From Pseudomonas kuykendallii (GTDB lineage: Bacteria > Pseudomonadota > Gammaproteobacteria > Pseudomonadales > Pseudomonadaceae), in NCBI RefSeq assembly GCF_900106975.1, contig NZ_FNNU01000006.1:186001-250000 (forward strand): a DNA stretch of 64,000 nt, read 5' to 3'. The notes under the pieces were generated by a model. It was not told where the DNA came from. It did not search any database and saw only the letters and a program-made list of their open reading frames with translations. Below, piece by piece: positions 9,899-20,335 of the stretch (position 1 is the stretch's first letter; the number at the start of each line of letters is the position of its first letter). The translations under genes were made by a program, and so were the position numbers.

Positions 9899-10182
9899 AG
9901 CGCGCGCTTCTGCTCATCGCCCTGCTCTGTGCGGGCGGGCTGCGTGCCCAGACCCTCGAAATCCCCCTCGGGGAACAGGGCCGGGCGGACCTCGCCCTGC
10001 CCGCCCGCGGCGATTCGCAACGCGCCGTGCTGGAACGCTTCGGCCTGGCCGACGAGGAGCACCCGGCCGTCGGCCGACCGCCGATCACGCGCTGGGACTA
10101 CCGCGAATTCTCCGTTTACTTCGAAAGCGGCCGGGTGATCGACAGCGTGCGTCACCACCAGCCCCACAACCTCAAGGAATGA
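9895..10182 (+). CDS. Small secreted protein of unknown function
   Basis: 95 residues: a clear signal peptide (MKRALLLIALLCAGGLRAQ, cleavage likely after RA at about residue 17) and a short mature part with QRAVLERFGLADEEHPAVGRPPITRWDY and FSVYFESGRVIDSVRHHQP. It overlaps the PilZ-like gene by ATGA and precedes the GDPD gene by a few bases, so the three look like an operon. I recognise it as conserved in Pseudomonas but know no function. The mature domain looks like a compact periplasmic fold. Confidence 0.8.
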   Translation: MKRALLLIALLCAGGLRAQTLEIPLGEQGRADLALPARGDSQRAVLERFGLADEEHPAVGRPPITRWDYREFSVYFESGRVIDSVRHHQPHNLKE

Positions 10183-10186
10183 CCTC

Positions 10187-10906
10187 TTGACCCTGATCTA
10201 CGGCCATCGCGGCGCAAAGGGCGAAGCCCCCGAGAACACCCTCGCCGGCTTCCAGAAATGCCTGGAGCACGGCGTGCGCCGCTGCGAACTGGACCTGCAC
10301 CTGTCACGCGACGGCGAGCTGATGGTGATCCACGACCCGACCCTGAAACGCACCACCGGCCGCCGTGGCAAGGTGGTCGAACACGACGCCGACGAGTTGG
10401 TCGACTACGACGCGCGCCAGGGCGGTCCGGGCTGGCTGCAGCCGGCGCCGATTCCGCGACTGGCCGAGCTGTTCGAGAGATGCCCGTTCGAGCACTGGCA
10501 GCTGGAGGTCAAGAGCGCCTCGCGGGTGCGCGCGGCGCGTACCGTGCTGGCGATCCAGGAACTCGCCACGCGCTATGGCCTGATCGACAAGGTCACCGTC
10601 ACCTCCAGCTCGCGCGAGGTGTTGCGCGCGCTCAACCGCCTGACGCCGGAAATCTCCCGCGGTCTGGTGGCCGAGTACAACTGGCTCGATCCGCTGAAAG
10701 TCGCCAAGCAGCACGGCTGCAGCCTGCTCGCGCTGAACTGGACGCTGTGCACCCCCGAGCGGTTGCAGAAGGCGCAGAAACAAGGGCTGCACGTCTCGGT
10801 ATGGACGGTGAACGAACCGGCGCTGATGCGTCGTCTCGCCGACTTCGGCGTCGACAGCATCATCACCGACTTCCCGGGTACGGCGGTTTCGACGCTGCAG
10901 CGTTGA
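10187..10906 (+). CDS. Glycerophosphodiester phosphodiesterase family protein
   Basis: 239 residues from a TTG codon at 10187 (MTLIYGHRGAKGEAPENTL), with AAGGA 8 bases upstream. The only nearby ATG, at 10179, hits a stop after three codons, so the TTG start is well supported. HRGxxxxxPENT and ELDLHLSRDGELMVIHD carry the metal-binding and catalytic residues of the GDPD TIM barrel, and the C-terminal WTVNEP is typical. It lacks a signal peptide, so it should hydrolyse glycerophosphodiesters in the cytoplasm. Confidence 0.92.
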   Translation: MTLIYGHRGAKGEAPENTLAGFQKCLEHGVRRCELDLHLSRDGELMVIHDPTLKRTTGRRGKVVEHDADELVDYDARQGGPGWLQPAPIPRLAELFERCPFEHWQLEVKSASRVRAARTVLAIQELATRYGLIDKVTVTSSSREVLRALNRLTPEISRGLVAEYNWLDPLKVAKQHGCSLLALNWTLCTPERLQKAQKQGLHVSVWTVNEPALMRRLADFGVDSIITDFPGTAVSTLQR

Positions 10907-10911
10907 TCAGG

Positions 10912-10971
10912 CTGGTGGGCTGAAGCCCACCCTACGGCATATCCCGTGTAGGGTGGGCTTCAGCCCACCAG
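10912..10971. repeat. REP-like perfect inverted repeat, GTGGGCTTCAGCCCAC family
   Basis: Two perfect 24-base arms (10912-10935 and 10948-10971) separated by 12 bases. Each arm contains its own palindrome, GGTGGGCT-GA-AGCCCACC. The same core occurs at 24494-24517 and 52151-52220, so it is a dispersed intergenic repeat. It lies between the convergent GDPD and sth genes and may also act as a transcript-end hairpin. Confidence 0.85.
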
Positions 10972-11001
10972 TCCCCCCTAAAGACCCCATTCCCCAGCCA
11001 T

Positions 11002-11028
11002 AAAAAAACCGACCCTCGCGGATCGGTT
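11002..11028 (-). terminator. Rho-independent terminator of sth
   Basis: On the minus strand, a stem AACCGATCC / GGGTCGGTT with a 4-base GCGA loop is followed directly by seven T residues. It lies about 100 bases after the sth stop. Confidence 0.85.
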
Positions 11029-11129
11029 CTTCCGGCCTGTTCAGAAACTTTCCCGATTCGGCCATTGCCAAGCGCGGGAGTCGCCGAAGGGATTCTCCCC
11101 GGCCGGCTCAGGCCACCGGCCGGAGTTGC

Positions 11130-12524
11130 TCAAAAAAGCCGGTTGAGCCCGTCGAACGCCGCGACCCGGTAGGCTTCGGCCATGGTCGGGTAGTTGAAAG
11201 TGGTGTTGACGAAGTACTTCAGGGTATTCGCCTCGCCCGGCTGGTTCATGATCGCCTGGCCGATGTGGACGATTTCCGAAGCCTGATAACCGAAGCAGTG
11301 CACACCGAGGATCGCCAGCGTCTCGCGGTGGAAGAGAATCTTCAGCATGCCCACCGGCTCGACGGCGATCTGCGCACGCGCCATGCCCTTGAAGAAGGCC
11401 TTGCCGACCTCGTAGGGAATCTTCGCCTGGGTCAACTCACGCTCGGTCTTGCCCAGCGAGCTGATCTCCGGAATCGTGTAGATGCCGGTCGGCACGTCGT
11501 CGACATGCCGCCAGCTGTCGTTTTCGACGATGCTCCCCGACGCCGAGCGGCCCTGGTCGTAGGCGGCGCTGGCCAACGCCGGCCAGCCGATCACGTCGCC
11601 CGCGGCATAGACGTTGGACGCACTGGTGCGGTAGTGCTCGTCGACGTCGATCTGCCCGCGGCTGTTGACCTTCACGCCGATGTTCTGCAGGCCGAGGCGG
11701 TCGGTGTTGCCGGTCCGCCCGTTGCACCAGAGCAAGGCGTCGGCCTTGATCTTCTTGCCGGACTTCAGGTGCAGGATCACCCCGTTGTCCAGCCCCTCGA
11801 TGCGCTCGTACTCCTCGTTATGGCGAATCAGCACGTTGTTGTTGCGCAGGTGATAACTCAGCGCATCGGAGATTTCGTCGTCGAGGAAGCTGAGCAACTG
11901 GTCGCGGTTGTCGATCAGGTCGACCAGCACGCCAAGGCCGCTGAAGATCGAGGCGTATTCGCTGCCGATCACCCCGGCGCCGTAGATGATCAACCGCCGC
12001 GGCGTGTGGTTCAGCTGCAGGATGGTGTCGCTGTCGTAGACCCGCGGGTGGCTGAAGTCGATGTCCACCGGGCGATAGGGTCGCGAGCCAGTGGCGATGA
12101 CGATCTGCTTGGCCACCAGCCTTTCCACCACGCCGTTCAGGCAGACCACTTCGACGGTCTGCTCGTCGGCGAAGCTGGCGGTACCGAAGAAGGTGTCGAT
12201 GCGGTTGCGCGCGTAGTAGCCGGTGCGCGAGGCGACCTGCTTGGCGATGACGCGCTCGGCATCCTTGAGCACGTCGGGGAAAGAGAACCAGCGCGGCTCG
12301 CCGATCTGGCGAAAGATCGGGTTGGTGTTGAACTGCATGATCTGCCGGACGGAGTGACGCAGCGCCTTGGAGGGTATGGTGCCGAGGTGGGTGCAGTTGC
12401 CGCCGACCAGGGGACGGTCGTCGATCACCGCGACCTTGCGCCCTGCCTTCGAAGCATTCATCGCCGCGCCTTCACCCGCCGGGCCGGAACCCAGAACCAC
12501 CACGTCGTAGCTGTAAACCGCCAT
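11130..12524 (-). CDS. sth: Soluble pyridine nucleotide transhydrogenase
   Basis: FAD enzyme that interconverts NADPH + NAD+ and NADP+ + NADH in the cytoplasm, usually to dispose of excess NADPH. 464 residues from the ATG at 12524, preceded by AAGGAGT. FAD site [14 protein letters not shown] near residue 8; the region that holds a redox disulfide in lipoamide dehydrogenases reads [17 protein letters not shown], with the second Cys replaced by Thr, diagnostic for Sth. NAD site [15 protein letters not shown] near residue 180 and the family dimerization domain follow. Confidence 0.95.
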   Translation of the reverse strand: MAVYSYDVVVLGSGPAGEGAAMNASKAGRKVAVIDDRPLVGGNCTHLGTIPSKALRHSVRQIMQFNTNPIFRQIGEPRWFSFPDVLKDAERVIAKQVASRTGYYARNRIDTFFGTASFADEQTVEVVCLNGVVERLVAKQIVIATGSRPYRPVDIDFSHPRVYDSDTILQLNHTPRRLIIYGAGVIGSEYASIFSGLGVLVDLIDNRDQLLSFLDDEISDALSYHLRNNNVLIRHNEEYERIEGLDNGVILHLKSGKKIKADALLWCNGRTGNTDRLGLQNIGVKVNSRGQIDVDEHYRTSASNVYAAGDVIGWPALASAAYDQGRSASGSIVENDSWRHVDDVPTGIYTIPEISSLGKTERELTQAKIPYEVGKAFFKGMARAQIAVEPVGMLKILFHRETLAILGVHCFGYQASEIVHIGQAIMNQPGEANTLKYFVNTTFNYPTMAEAYRVAAFDGLNRLF

Positions 12525-12684
12525 AGTTACTCCTTGGACGAGTCGGGATGCGCAATGCGCCCCGACAGGGCCGCGACACGGGATGCCGCAGCATTTCACT
12601 CAGCCTAATCGGCTCGATTCGCGCTGCACAGTAGCGGTTGGTCGCGAGGTAGGCGAGCTTCGCCGCCACTACATGCGCACGCGC

Positions 12685-13752
12685 TCAGGGTTTTCCCTGT
12701 TGCGCCGCGACCAGCGCGTCGAAGGCGCTGCTGCTGCGTGAGACGAAACCCTTGCCATCATGGGACACGAAAAACGCCGCGATGTGCTCACGCTCGGCGT
12801 AGGCCAGGCCGCGCTCGGGACCGAGCACCATCAGCAGGGTATCCAGCCCGTCGGCGTTCAGTGCGGAAGGATCGATCACCGTCACCGCGGCCAGCGCATG
12901 CGCCACGGGCGCGGCGGTCGACGGGTCCAGCGTGTGGGAGTAGCGCTGGCCGTTCTCCTCGAAGAAGTTGCGGTAGTCGCCGGCGGTCGTCATGGCATAG
13001 CCGTCCAGGGCGACGATCATCTGCGGCACGCGGGTCTCGCTCTGCGGCGCCTCGATGGCGATCTTCCAGGGCGAACCGTCCGGCTTGCGGCCAACCGCCT
13101 TCAGCTCGCCGGTGGCCTCCACCAGATAGCTCTTCACCCCCAGCTGTTCGAGGCGCCCGGCGATCAGGTCGACCGCATAACCGGCGGCGATGCCGTTGAA
13201 GTCCACCTGGATCTCGTCGCGGTCCTTGCACAGCTCGGCCCCCTTCACCTGCAGGTGGTGATAGCCATAGAGCGCCCGCACCGCCTCCAGCTCCTCCGCG
13301 GAGGGCACGCGCAGGCCTTCGCCTTTCGGGCCGAAGCCCCACAGGTTGAGCAACGGCTCGACCGTGAGATCGAAGGCACCGTCGCTGTTGCGCGACAAGC
13401 CTTCGCCGTACTCCACCAGTTTCAGAACCGACGCCGGCGCTGCCTGGCAACCCGCCGGCCCGTCGTTGAAGCGCTCGATGAAGGAGTCGCTGCGGTAGGT
13501 GGACATCTGCTGATCGATGTCGGCGAGGATCTTCTCCACCTCCGATTGCAGCGCCTCCGGCGCCGGCATGCCGCTGCCACGCACGTACTGGACCGTATAG
13601 GTGCTGCCCATGGTCGGGCCGCCGAAGGACTCCAGGCTGTCCGAACAACCGCCCAGACAGAGCGCGGCGATGCCGGCCAGCGTCGCGCCGAGCGCGCGCG
13701 CAAGGACGCGCGCGCGCGCCTGCGAGGGATTGCCTGTATGCCGTGTGTTCAA
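12685..13752 (-). CDS. apbE: FAD:protein FMN transferase ApbE, lipoprotein
   Basis: Periplasmic Mg-dependent enzyme that attaches FMN to Ser/Thr of flavoproteins such as NqrB/NqrC or RnfG. 355 residues, with an N-terminal hydrophobic stretch and a lipobox LGGC at residues 33-36, so it is probably membrane-anchored. GGPTMGSTYTVQY and FNGIAAGYAVDLIAGRLEQLG are family signatures. In P. aeruginosa, as I recall, this gene stands beside the nqr operon; here gap follows directly, so its flavoprotein target must be encoded elsewhere. Confidence 0.93.
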   Translation of the reverse strand: MNTRHTGNPSQARARVLARALGATLAGIAALCLGGCSDSLESFGGPTMGSTYTVQYVRGSGMPAPEALQSEVEKILADIDQQMSTYRSDSFIERFNDGPAGCQAAPASVLKLVEYGEGLSRNSDGAFDLTVEPLLNLWGFGPKGEGLRVPSAEELEAVRALYGYHHLQVKGAELCKDRDEIQVDFNGIAAGYAVDLIAGRLEQLGVKSYLVEATGELKAVGRKPDGSPWKIAIEAPQSETRVPQMIVALDGYAMTTAGDYRNFFEENGQRYSHTLDPSTAAPVAHALAAVTVIDPSALNADGLDTLLMVLGPERGLAYAEREHIAAFFVSHDGKGFVSRSSSAFDALVAAQQGKP

Positions 13753-13850
13753 GACCGCCGCTCCCCACCGAAAATTCGACAGACGGCATCATAGCGCCGC
13801 AGCGAACCGGCTGGCGACCATGCAGGCCGCGCCGCAGAGCCTTCTCGCAC

Positions 13851-13880
13851 GGAAATGAAAACGGGAGCCGAAGCTCCCGT
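13851..13880 (-). terminator. Rho-independent terminator of gap
   Basis: On the minus strand, a perfect 8-base stem (ACGGGAGC / GCTCCCGT) with a stable TTCG loop is followed by TTTCATTTCC, about 20 bases after the gap stop. Confidence 0.8.
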
Positions 13881-13900
13881 CATTCACTGGCGACGATCGA

Positions 13901-15349
13901 TCAGCGCGGGAACGCCGGCGGGTTGACCCCGGCGATGTCTTCCATCACGCGAACGACCTGGCAGCTGTAGCCGAACTCGTTGTCGTACCAGACGTACAGG
14001 ACGACACGGTTATCGCTGCAGATGGTGGCTTCGGCATCGACCACGCCGGCGTAGCGCGAACCGACGAAGTCGGTGGAAACCACTTCCGGCGAATTGACGA
14101 AGTCGATCTGGTTGTGCAGATCCGAATACAGCGCCATGTAGCGCAGGTACTCGTTCATCTCTTCGCGGCTGGTGCCCTTCTCCAGGTTCAGGTTGAGGAT
14201 CGCCATGGAGACGTTCGGCGTCGGCACGCGGATCGCGTTGCCGGTCAGCTTGCCGGCCAGTTCCGGCAGCGCCTTGGCCGCAGCGGTGGCGGCGCCGGTC
14301 TCGGTGATCACCATGTTCAGCGCGGCGCTGCGACCACGACGGTTGCCCTTGTGGAAGTTGTCGATCAGGTTCTGGTCGTTGGTGTACGAGTGAACCGTTT
14401 CGACGTGGCCGTTGACGATGCCGAACTTGTCGTTGACCGCCTTGAGCACCGGCACGATGGCGTTGGTGGTGCAGGACGCCGCGGAGACGATCTTGTCTTC
14501 GGCGGTGATCTGGCCATGGTTGATGCCATGGACGACGTTCTTCAGCTTGCCTTTGCCTGGTGCGGTGAGCACCACGCGGTCCACGCCCGGGCACTTGAGG
14601 TGCTGGGACAGGCCCTCGGCATCGCGCCATTTGCCGGTGTTGTCGACCAGCAGCGCGTCCTGGATGCCATAGGCGGTGTAGTCGACGGTAGAGGGATCGT
14701 TGGAGTAGATCACCTTGATCAGGTTGCCGTTGACGTTGAGCGTGTTGTTCTCTTCGTCGACGATGATGGTGCCGTAGAACGAGCCGTGCACGGAGTCGCG
14801 GCGCAGCAGGCTGGCGCGCTTGGCGAGGTCGTTTTCGGCGCCCTTGCGGACGACGATGGCGCGCAGGCGCAGGCCTTCGCCGCTACCGGTCTTCTCGACC
14901 AGGATGCGCGCCAGCAGGCGACCGATGCGGCCGAAGCCGTAGAGGACCACGTCCTTGCCCTTGTGCGGGGTTTCGTTCTGCTTGCCGATGACATCGGCGA
15001 GTTCTTCGCGGACGAACTGCTCGATGCTGCGCTCGCCTTTACCGTCCTTGAATTTAGCGGCCATCTTGCCCAGATCGACCGAAGCGGCGCCCAGCTTGAG
15101 CTCGCTCATGGTCTTCAGGATCGGGAAGGTGTCATGGACCGAGAGTTCGGTCTCGTCTGCCTGGCGGTGGCGCGTGAAGCGATGCGCCTTGAGGATCTCG
15201 ATGACCGAACGGTTGATCAGGCTGCGGCCATAGATGGAGATCACCACATTGTTGTTGCGGTAGAGCTGGCCGATCAGCGGAATCATGGTTTCCGCAAGAG
15301 CCTCACGATCGATCCATTCACCAAGACACTGGTCGGGCTTCTGATTCAC
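13901..15349 (-). CDS. gap: Long-form glyceraldehyde-3-phosphate dehydrogenase
   Basis: 482 residues, about 140 longer than ordinary GAPDH because of an N-terminal extension (VNQKPDQCLGEWIDREAL...), the form typical of Pseudomonas. Nucleotide-binding GFGRIGRLLARIL is near residue 140 and the catalytic SAASCTTNAIVPVL lies in the middle. I chose the GTG at 15349, with GAAGG 9-10 bases upstream and a match to the family's usual N-terminus; the longer frame to 15433 has no support. It is monocistronic, divergent from mfd and closed by a terminator. Glycolytic versus gluconeogenic use is not readable here. Confidence 0.93.
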   Translation of the reverse strand: MNQKPDQCLGEWIDREALAETMIPLIGQLYRNNNVVISIYGRSLINRSVIEILKAHRFTRHRQADETELSVHDTFPILKTMSELKLGAASVDLGKMAAKFKDGKGERSIEQFVREELADVIGKQNETPHKGKDVVLYGFGRIGRLLARILVEKTGSGEGLRLRAIVVRKGAENDLAKRASLLRRDSVHGSFYGTIIVDEENNTLNVNGNLIKVIYSNDPSTVDYTAYGIQDALLVDNTGKWRDAEGLSQHLKCPGVDRVVLTAPGKGKLKNVVHGINHGQITAEDKIVSAASCTTNAIVPVLKAVNDKFGIVNGHVETVHSYTNDQNLIDNFHKGNRRGRSAALNMVITETGAATAAAKALPELAGKLTGNAIRVPTPNVSMAILNLNLEKGTSREEMNEYLRYMALYSDLHNQIDFVNSPEVVSTDFVGSRYAGVVDAEATICSDNRVVLYVWYDNEFGYSCQVVRVMEDIAGVNPPAFPR

Positions 15350-15505
15350 GGGCAGTACCTTCCATATGTAGGGGCTGTAAAAAGGGGCTACATTATGCCG
15401 ACGCTCAGATCGGCCGGCAATCGCAGCGACCATGACACTGACAGCCGTCGCCCCGGATAGTTACAATCCCTGCGCTCAACTTTCTCTCCGGAGCCAAGAC
15501 CCCAC

Positions 15506-18500
15506 GTGCCTGTATTGCGCCTCCCGCTTCTCCCGTCTGCCGCCGGCAAGCAGTACTGGGGCAACCTGCCTGGTGCCGCGCTCTCCCTGGCCATCGCCGA
15601 GGCCGCCAGCGCCGCCAAACGTTTCACCCTGCTGCTGACGAACGACAGCCAGAGCGCCGAACGCCTACAGGAGGAACTGCGCTTCTTCGCCCCGCAACTG
15701 CCGGTGCTGCATTTTCCCGACTGGGAAACCCTGCCCTACGACCTGTTCTCGCCGCACCAGGACATCATTTCCCAGCGCATCGCCGCGCTCTATCGCCTAC
15801 CCGAGTTGCAGCACGGCGTCCTGGTAGTACCGATCACCACGGCCCTGCATCGGCTGGCACCGACGCGCTTTCTGCTCGGCACCAGCCTGGTGATGGACGT
15901 CGGCCAGAAGCTCGACGTCGAGATGCTGCGCGCGCGCCTCGAAGCCGCCGGCTATCGCTACGTCGACACCGTCTACGAGCACGGCGAGTTCACCGTGCGC
16001 GGGGCGCTGATCGACCTGTTTCCGATGGGCAGCTCGCTGCCCTACCGCATCGACCTGTTCGACGACGAGATCGAGACGCTGCGCACCTTCGATCCGGAGA
16101 CCCAGCGTTCGATCGACAAGGTCGAGTCGATCCGCCTGCTGCCGGCGCGCGAGTTCCCGCTGGACAAGAAGGCCGTGACCGATTTCCGCGGACGCTTCCG
16201 CGAGCGCTTCGACGTCGACTTCCGCCGCTGCCCGATCTATCAGGACCTGGCCAGCGGCATCACCCCGGCCGGCATCGAGTACTACATTCCGCTGTTCTTC
16301 GAGGAAACCGCGACGCTGTTCGACTACCTGCCGCAGGACACCCAGGTGTTCTCGCTGCCAGGCATCGAACAGGCCGCCGAGCAGTTCTGGAACGACGTGC
16401 GCAACCGCTACGAGGACCGCCGCGTCGACCCTGAACGCCCGCTGCTGCCGCCGGCCGACGTTTTCCTGCCAGTGGAGGATTGCTTCGCCCGCCTGAAGAA
16501 CTGGCCCCGCGTGGTCGCCGGCCAGCAGGACCTGGAAACCGGCGTCGGCCGCGAGCGCTTCCCCGCCGCAGCGCTTCCCGATCTGGCGATCGAGGCCAAG
16601 GCCAGCGAGCCGCTGGGCGCGCTGCGGCGCTTCCTCGACGAATTCTCCGGCCGCGTGCTGTTCACTGCCGAGACCGCCGGGCGCCGCGAGGTGCTGCTGG
16701 AACTGCTCGCGCGGCTCAAGCTGAAACCGCAGCAGGTCGAGGGCTGGGCCGATTTCGTCGCCGGCGAGGAGCGCCTGGCGATCGCCATCGCGCCGCTGGA
16801 CGAAGGCCTTCTGCTGGAGACGCCGGCGCTCGCGCTGGTCGCCGAAAGCCCGCTGTTCGGCCAGCGGATCATGCAGCGCCGGCGCCGCGACAAGCGCCAG
16901 CACGATGGCGACAACGTCATCAAGAACCTCACCGAACTGCGCGAGGGTGCGCCGGTGGTGCACATCGACCACGGCGTCGGCCGCTACCTCGGCCTGATCA
17001 CCCTGGAGATCGAGGGCCAGGCCGCGGAATTCCTCGCCCTGCAGTACGCCGAGGAAGCCAAGCTCTACGTGCCGGTCGCCAGCCTGCACCTGATCGCCCG
17101 CTACACCGGCAGCGACGATGCCCTGGCGCCGTTGCACCGGCTCGGTTCGGAAACCTGGCAGAAGGCCAAGCGCAAGGCCGCCGAGCAGGTCCGCGACGTC
17201 GCCGCCGAACTGCTCGACATCTATGCCCGCCGCGCAGCCCGCGAAGGTTACGCATTCGACGATCCGAAGATGGATTACGAAACCTTCAGCGCCGGCTTTC
17301 CCTTCGAGGAGACGCCGGACCAGCAGACCGCCATCGAGGCGGTGCGCGAGGACATGCTGGCGCCCAAGCCGATGGATCGCCTGGTCTGTGGCGACGTCGG
17401 CTTCGGCAAGACCGAAGTGGCCATGCGTGCCGCCTTCATCGCCGTGCACAGCGGTCGTCAGGTGGCGGTGCTGGTGCCGACCACCCTGCTCGCCCAGCAG
17501 CACTACAACAGCTTCCGCGACCGCTTCGCCGACTGGCCGGTGAAGGTCGAGGTGATGAGCCGCTTCAAGTCGGCCAAGGAAGTCGGCGAGGCCGTGCAGC
17601 AGTTGGGCGAAGGCCAGGTGGACATCGTCATCGGCACGCACAAGCTGCTGTCCGAGGACGTCAAGTTCAAGAACCTCGGCCTGGTGATCATCGACGAGGA
17701 ACACCGATTCGGCGTGCGCCAGAAGGAGCAGCTCAAGGCGCTGCGCAGCGAGGTGGACATCCTCACCCTCACCGCCACGCCGATCCCGCGCACGCTGAAC
17801 ATGGCGGTGGCAGGGATGCGCGACCTGTCGATCATCGCGACGCCGCCGGCGCGCCGGCTCTCCGTGCGGACCTTCGTCATGGAGCAGAACAAGCCGACGA
17901 TCAAGGAAGCGCTGCTGCGCGAGCTGCTGCGTGGCGGCCAGGTCTACTACCTGCACAACGACGTGAAGACCATCGAGAAGTGCGCCGCCGACCTGGCCGA
18001 ACTGGTGCCCGAAGCGCGCATCGGCATCGGCCACGGGCAGATGCACGAGCGCGAACTGGAACAGGTGATGGGCGACTTCTATCACAAGCGCTTCAACGTG
18101 CTGGTGGCCTCGACCATCATCGAGACCGGAATCGACGTGCCGAATGCCAACACCATCATCATCGAGCGCGCCGACAAGTTCGGCCTGGCCCAGCTGCACC
18201 AGTTGCGCGGGCGCGTCGGGCGCAGCCACCACCAGGCCTACGCCTACCTGCTCACGCCACCCCGCAAGCAGATGACCGACGATGCGCAGAAGCGCCTCGA
18301 AGCCATCGCCAACGCCCAGGATCTCGGCGCCGGCTTCGTCCTGGCGACCCATGACCTGGAAATCCGCGGCGCCGGCGAACTGCTCGGCGACGGCCAGAGC
18401 GGGCAGATCCAGGCAGTCGGTTTCACGCTCTACATGGAAATGCTCGAGCGCGCGGTGAAAGCCATCCGCAAGGGCGAGCAGCCGAACCTTGACCAGCCGC

Positions 18501-18949
18501 TGGGCGGCGGCCCGGAGATCAACCTGCGCCTGCCGGCGCTGATCCCCGAGGATTATCTGCCCGACGTGCATGCGCGGCTGATCCTCTACAAGCGCATCGC
18601 CAATGCCGCCGACGAGGATGGTCTGAAGGAGTTGCAGGTGGAGATGATCGACCGTTTCGGCCTGCTTCCGGAACCGACCAAGAACCTGGTGCGTCTGACC
18701 CTGCTGAAGCTGCAGGCCGAGAAGCTCGGGATCAAGAAGGTCGACGCCGGCCCGCAGGGCGGTCGCATCGAGTTCGCGGCAGACACCGCGGTCGATCCGC
18801 TGGTGCTGATCAAGCTGATCCAGAGCCAGCCCAAACGCTATAAGTTCGAAGGGGCCACCCTGTTCAGGTTCCAGGTGCCGATGGAGCGACCGGAAGAGCG
18901 CTTCAACACCCTGGAGGCGCTGTTCGAGCGCCTCGCCCCGAACGCCTGA
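15506..18949 (+). CDS. mfd: Transcription-repair coupling factor
   Basis: Removes RNA polymerase stalled at DNA lesions and recruits UvrA. 1147 residues, the usual length, from a GTG (MPVLRLPLLP) about 11 bases after TCCGGAG. Domains in order: UvrB-like N-terminal domain (EELRFFAPQLPVLHFPDWETLPYD), RNA-polymerase-binding CarD-like domain (VVHIDHGVGRYLGL near residue 488), RecG-like helicase core with Walker A GDVGFGKTEVAM near residue 630 and DEEH box IIDEEHRFGVRQ, and the TRCF C-terminal domain. Confidence 0.97.
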   Translation: MPVLRLPLLPSAAGKQYWGNLPGAALSLAIAEAASAAKRFTLLLTNDSQSAERLQEELRFFAPQLPVLHFPDWETLPYDLFSPHQDIISQRIAALYRLPELQHGVLVVPITTALHRLAPTRFLLGTSLVMDVGQKLDVEMLRARLEAAGYRYVDTVYEHGEFTVRGALIDLFPMGSSLPYRIDLFDDEIETLRTFDPETQRSIDKVESIRLLPAREFPLDKKAVTDFRGRFRERFDVDFRRCPIYQDLASGITPAGIEYYIPLFFEETATLFDYLPQDTQVFSLPGIEQAAEQFWNDVRNRYEDRRVDPERPLLPPADVFLPVEDCFARLKNWPRVVAGQQDLETGVGRERFPAAALPDLAIEAKASEPLGALRRFLDEFSGRVLFTAETAGRREVLLELLARLKLKPQQVEGWADFVAGEERLAIAIAPLDEGLLLETPALALVAESPLFGQRIMQRRRRDKRQHDGDNVIKNLTELREGAPVVHIDHGVGRYLGLITLEIEGQAAEFLALQYAEEAKLYVPVASLHLIARYTGSDDALAPLHRLGSETWQKAKRKAAEQVRDVAAELLDIYARRAAREGYAFDDPKMDYETFSAGFPFEETPDQQTAIEAVREDMLAPKPMDRLVCGDVGFGKTEVAMRAAFIAVHSGRQVAVLVPTTLLAQQHYNSFRDRFADWPVKVEVMSRFKSAKEVGEAVQQLGEGQVDIVIGTHKLLSEDVKFKNLGLVIIDEEHRFGVRQKEQLKALRSEVDILTLTATPIPRTLNMAVAGMRDLSIIATPPARRLSVRTFVMEQNKPTIKEALLRELLRGGQVYYLHNDVKTIEKCAADLAELVPEARIGIGHGQMHERELEQVMGDFYHKRFNVLVASTIIETGIDVPNANTIIIERADKFGLAQLHQLRGRVGRSHHQAYAYLLTPPRKQMTDDAQKRLEAIANAQDLGAGFVLATHDLEIRGAGELLGDGQSGQIQAVGFTLYMEMLERAVKAIRKGEQPNLDQPLGGGPEINLRLPALIPEDYLPDVHARLILYKRIANAADEDGLKELQVEMIDRFGLLPEPTKNLVRLTLLKLQAEKLGIKKVDAGPQGGRIEFAADTAVDPLVLIKLIQSQPKRYKFEGATLFRFQVPMERPEERFNTLEALFERLAPNA

Positions 18950-18996
18950 AGACTCTGCCCGCCACGTGCGGGCCTCTCGCCATGAAGGATTTCGCA

Positions 18997-19512
18997 ATGC
19001 CGCTGTTTCGCCTGTTCCCGCTGCTGCTCGCCCTCCTCGCCCCCGCGGCTTTCGCCGACGGCACCTATCAGGTCGAGGTGATCCTGTTCCGCCAGGCGCC
19101 GGCGGTGGATGCCAGCCAGCCGGCACCGGACGACTGGGCCGCCGGCGCCACCCCGCTGGCAAGCGAGGCCGCCCGCGCACTGGATAGCCAGGCAGCCAGG
19201 CTGACCGCCGGCAAGGGCTACCAGGTGCTGATGCACAAGGCCTGGCTGCAGAACATCGGCGCCACCCCGAGCAAGGTGGCCGTGAGCGCCGGCAGCGAAC
19301 AGCTCGGGCATTTCCCGGTCGAGGGCACCCTGAGCCTGTCGCAGGTGCGCTTCGTCGATGTCGAGGCGGATTTCTGGGTCAATCAGTTCGATGGCCAAAA
19401 CCTGATCGCCGCCAGCGAGCACCTCAAGCAGACCAGCCGGCTGAAGATCGGCGAACTGACCTACCTGGATCACTCCAGCTTGGGCCTGCTGGTGCGCGTC
19501 AGCCCGCTCTGA
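18997..19512 (+). CDS. csiV: CsiV family periplasmic protein
   Basis: 171 residues from the ATG at 18997; AAGGA stands 8 bases upstream and the product then has a standard signal peptide (MPLFRLFPLLLALLAPAAFA, cleavage before DGTYQVEV). An ATG 15 bases earlier is less well placed. The mature part begins TYQVEVILFRQ and ends with the family's LTYLDHSSLGLLVRVSPL. CsiV proteins bind peptidoglycan; in Vibrio one is needed for the response to D-amino-acid stress. It lies 47 bases after mfd and ends at a bidirectional terminator. Confidence 0.85.
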   Translation: MPLFRLFPLLLALLAPAAFADGTYQVEVILFRQAPAVDASQPAPDDWAAGATPLASEAARALDSQAARLTAGKGYQVLMHKAWLQNIGATPSKVAVSAGSEQLGHFPVEGTLSLSQVRFVDVEADFWVNQFDGQNLIAASEHLKQTSRLKIGELTYLDHSSLGLLVRVSPL

Positions 19513-19531
19513 TCGCCCTGCCGAATGGCGC

Positions 19532-19571
19532 AATGAAAAAAGGCCGATGCAGTGCATCGGCCTTTTTCATT
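19532..19571. terminator. Bidirectional terminator between csiV and mtnP
   Basis: AATGAAAAAAGGCCGATGCA and its near-exact reverse complement meet around a short centre, giving a strong stem flanked by A-rich and T-rich tracts on both sides. It separates the convergent csiV and mtnP genes. Confidence 0.9.
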
Positions 19572-19582
19572 GCGGCGCCGGC

Positions 19583-20335
<753 letters not shown>

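Noticed and set aside
15797-19180. A 1127-codon open frame on the minus strand opposite mfd
   Set aside because: It lies antisense to the unmistakable mfd gene, and its translation is the low-complexity Gln/Ala/Leu/Arg-rich type produced by GC-rich codon use on the opposite strand.
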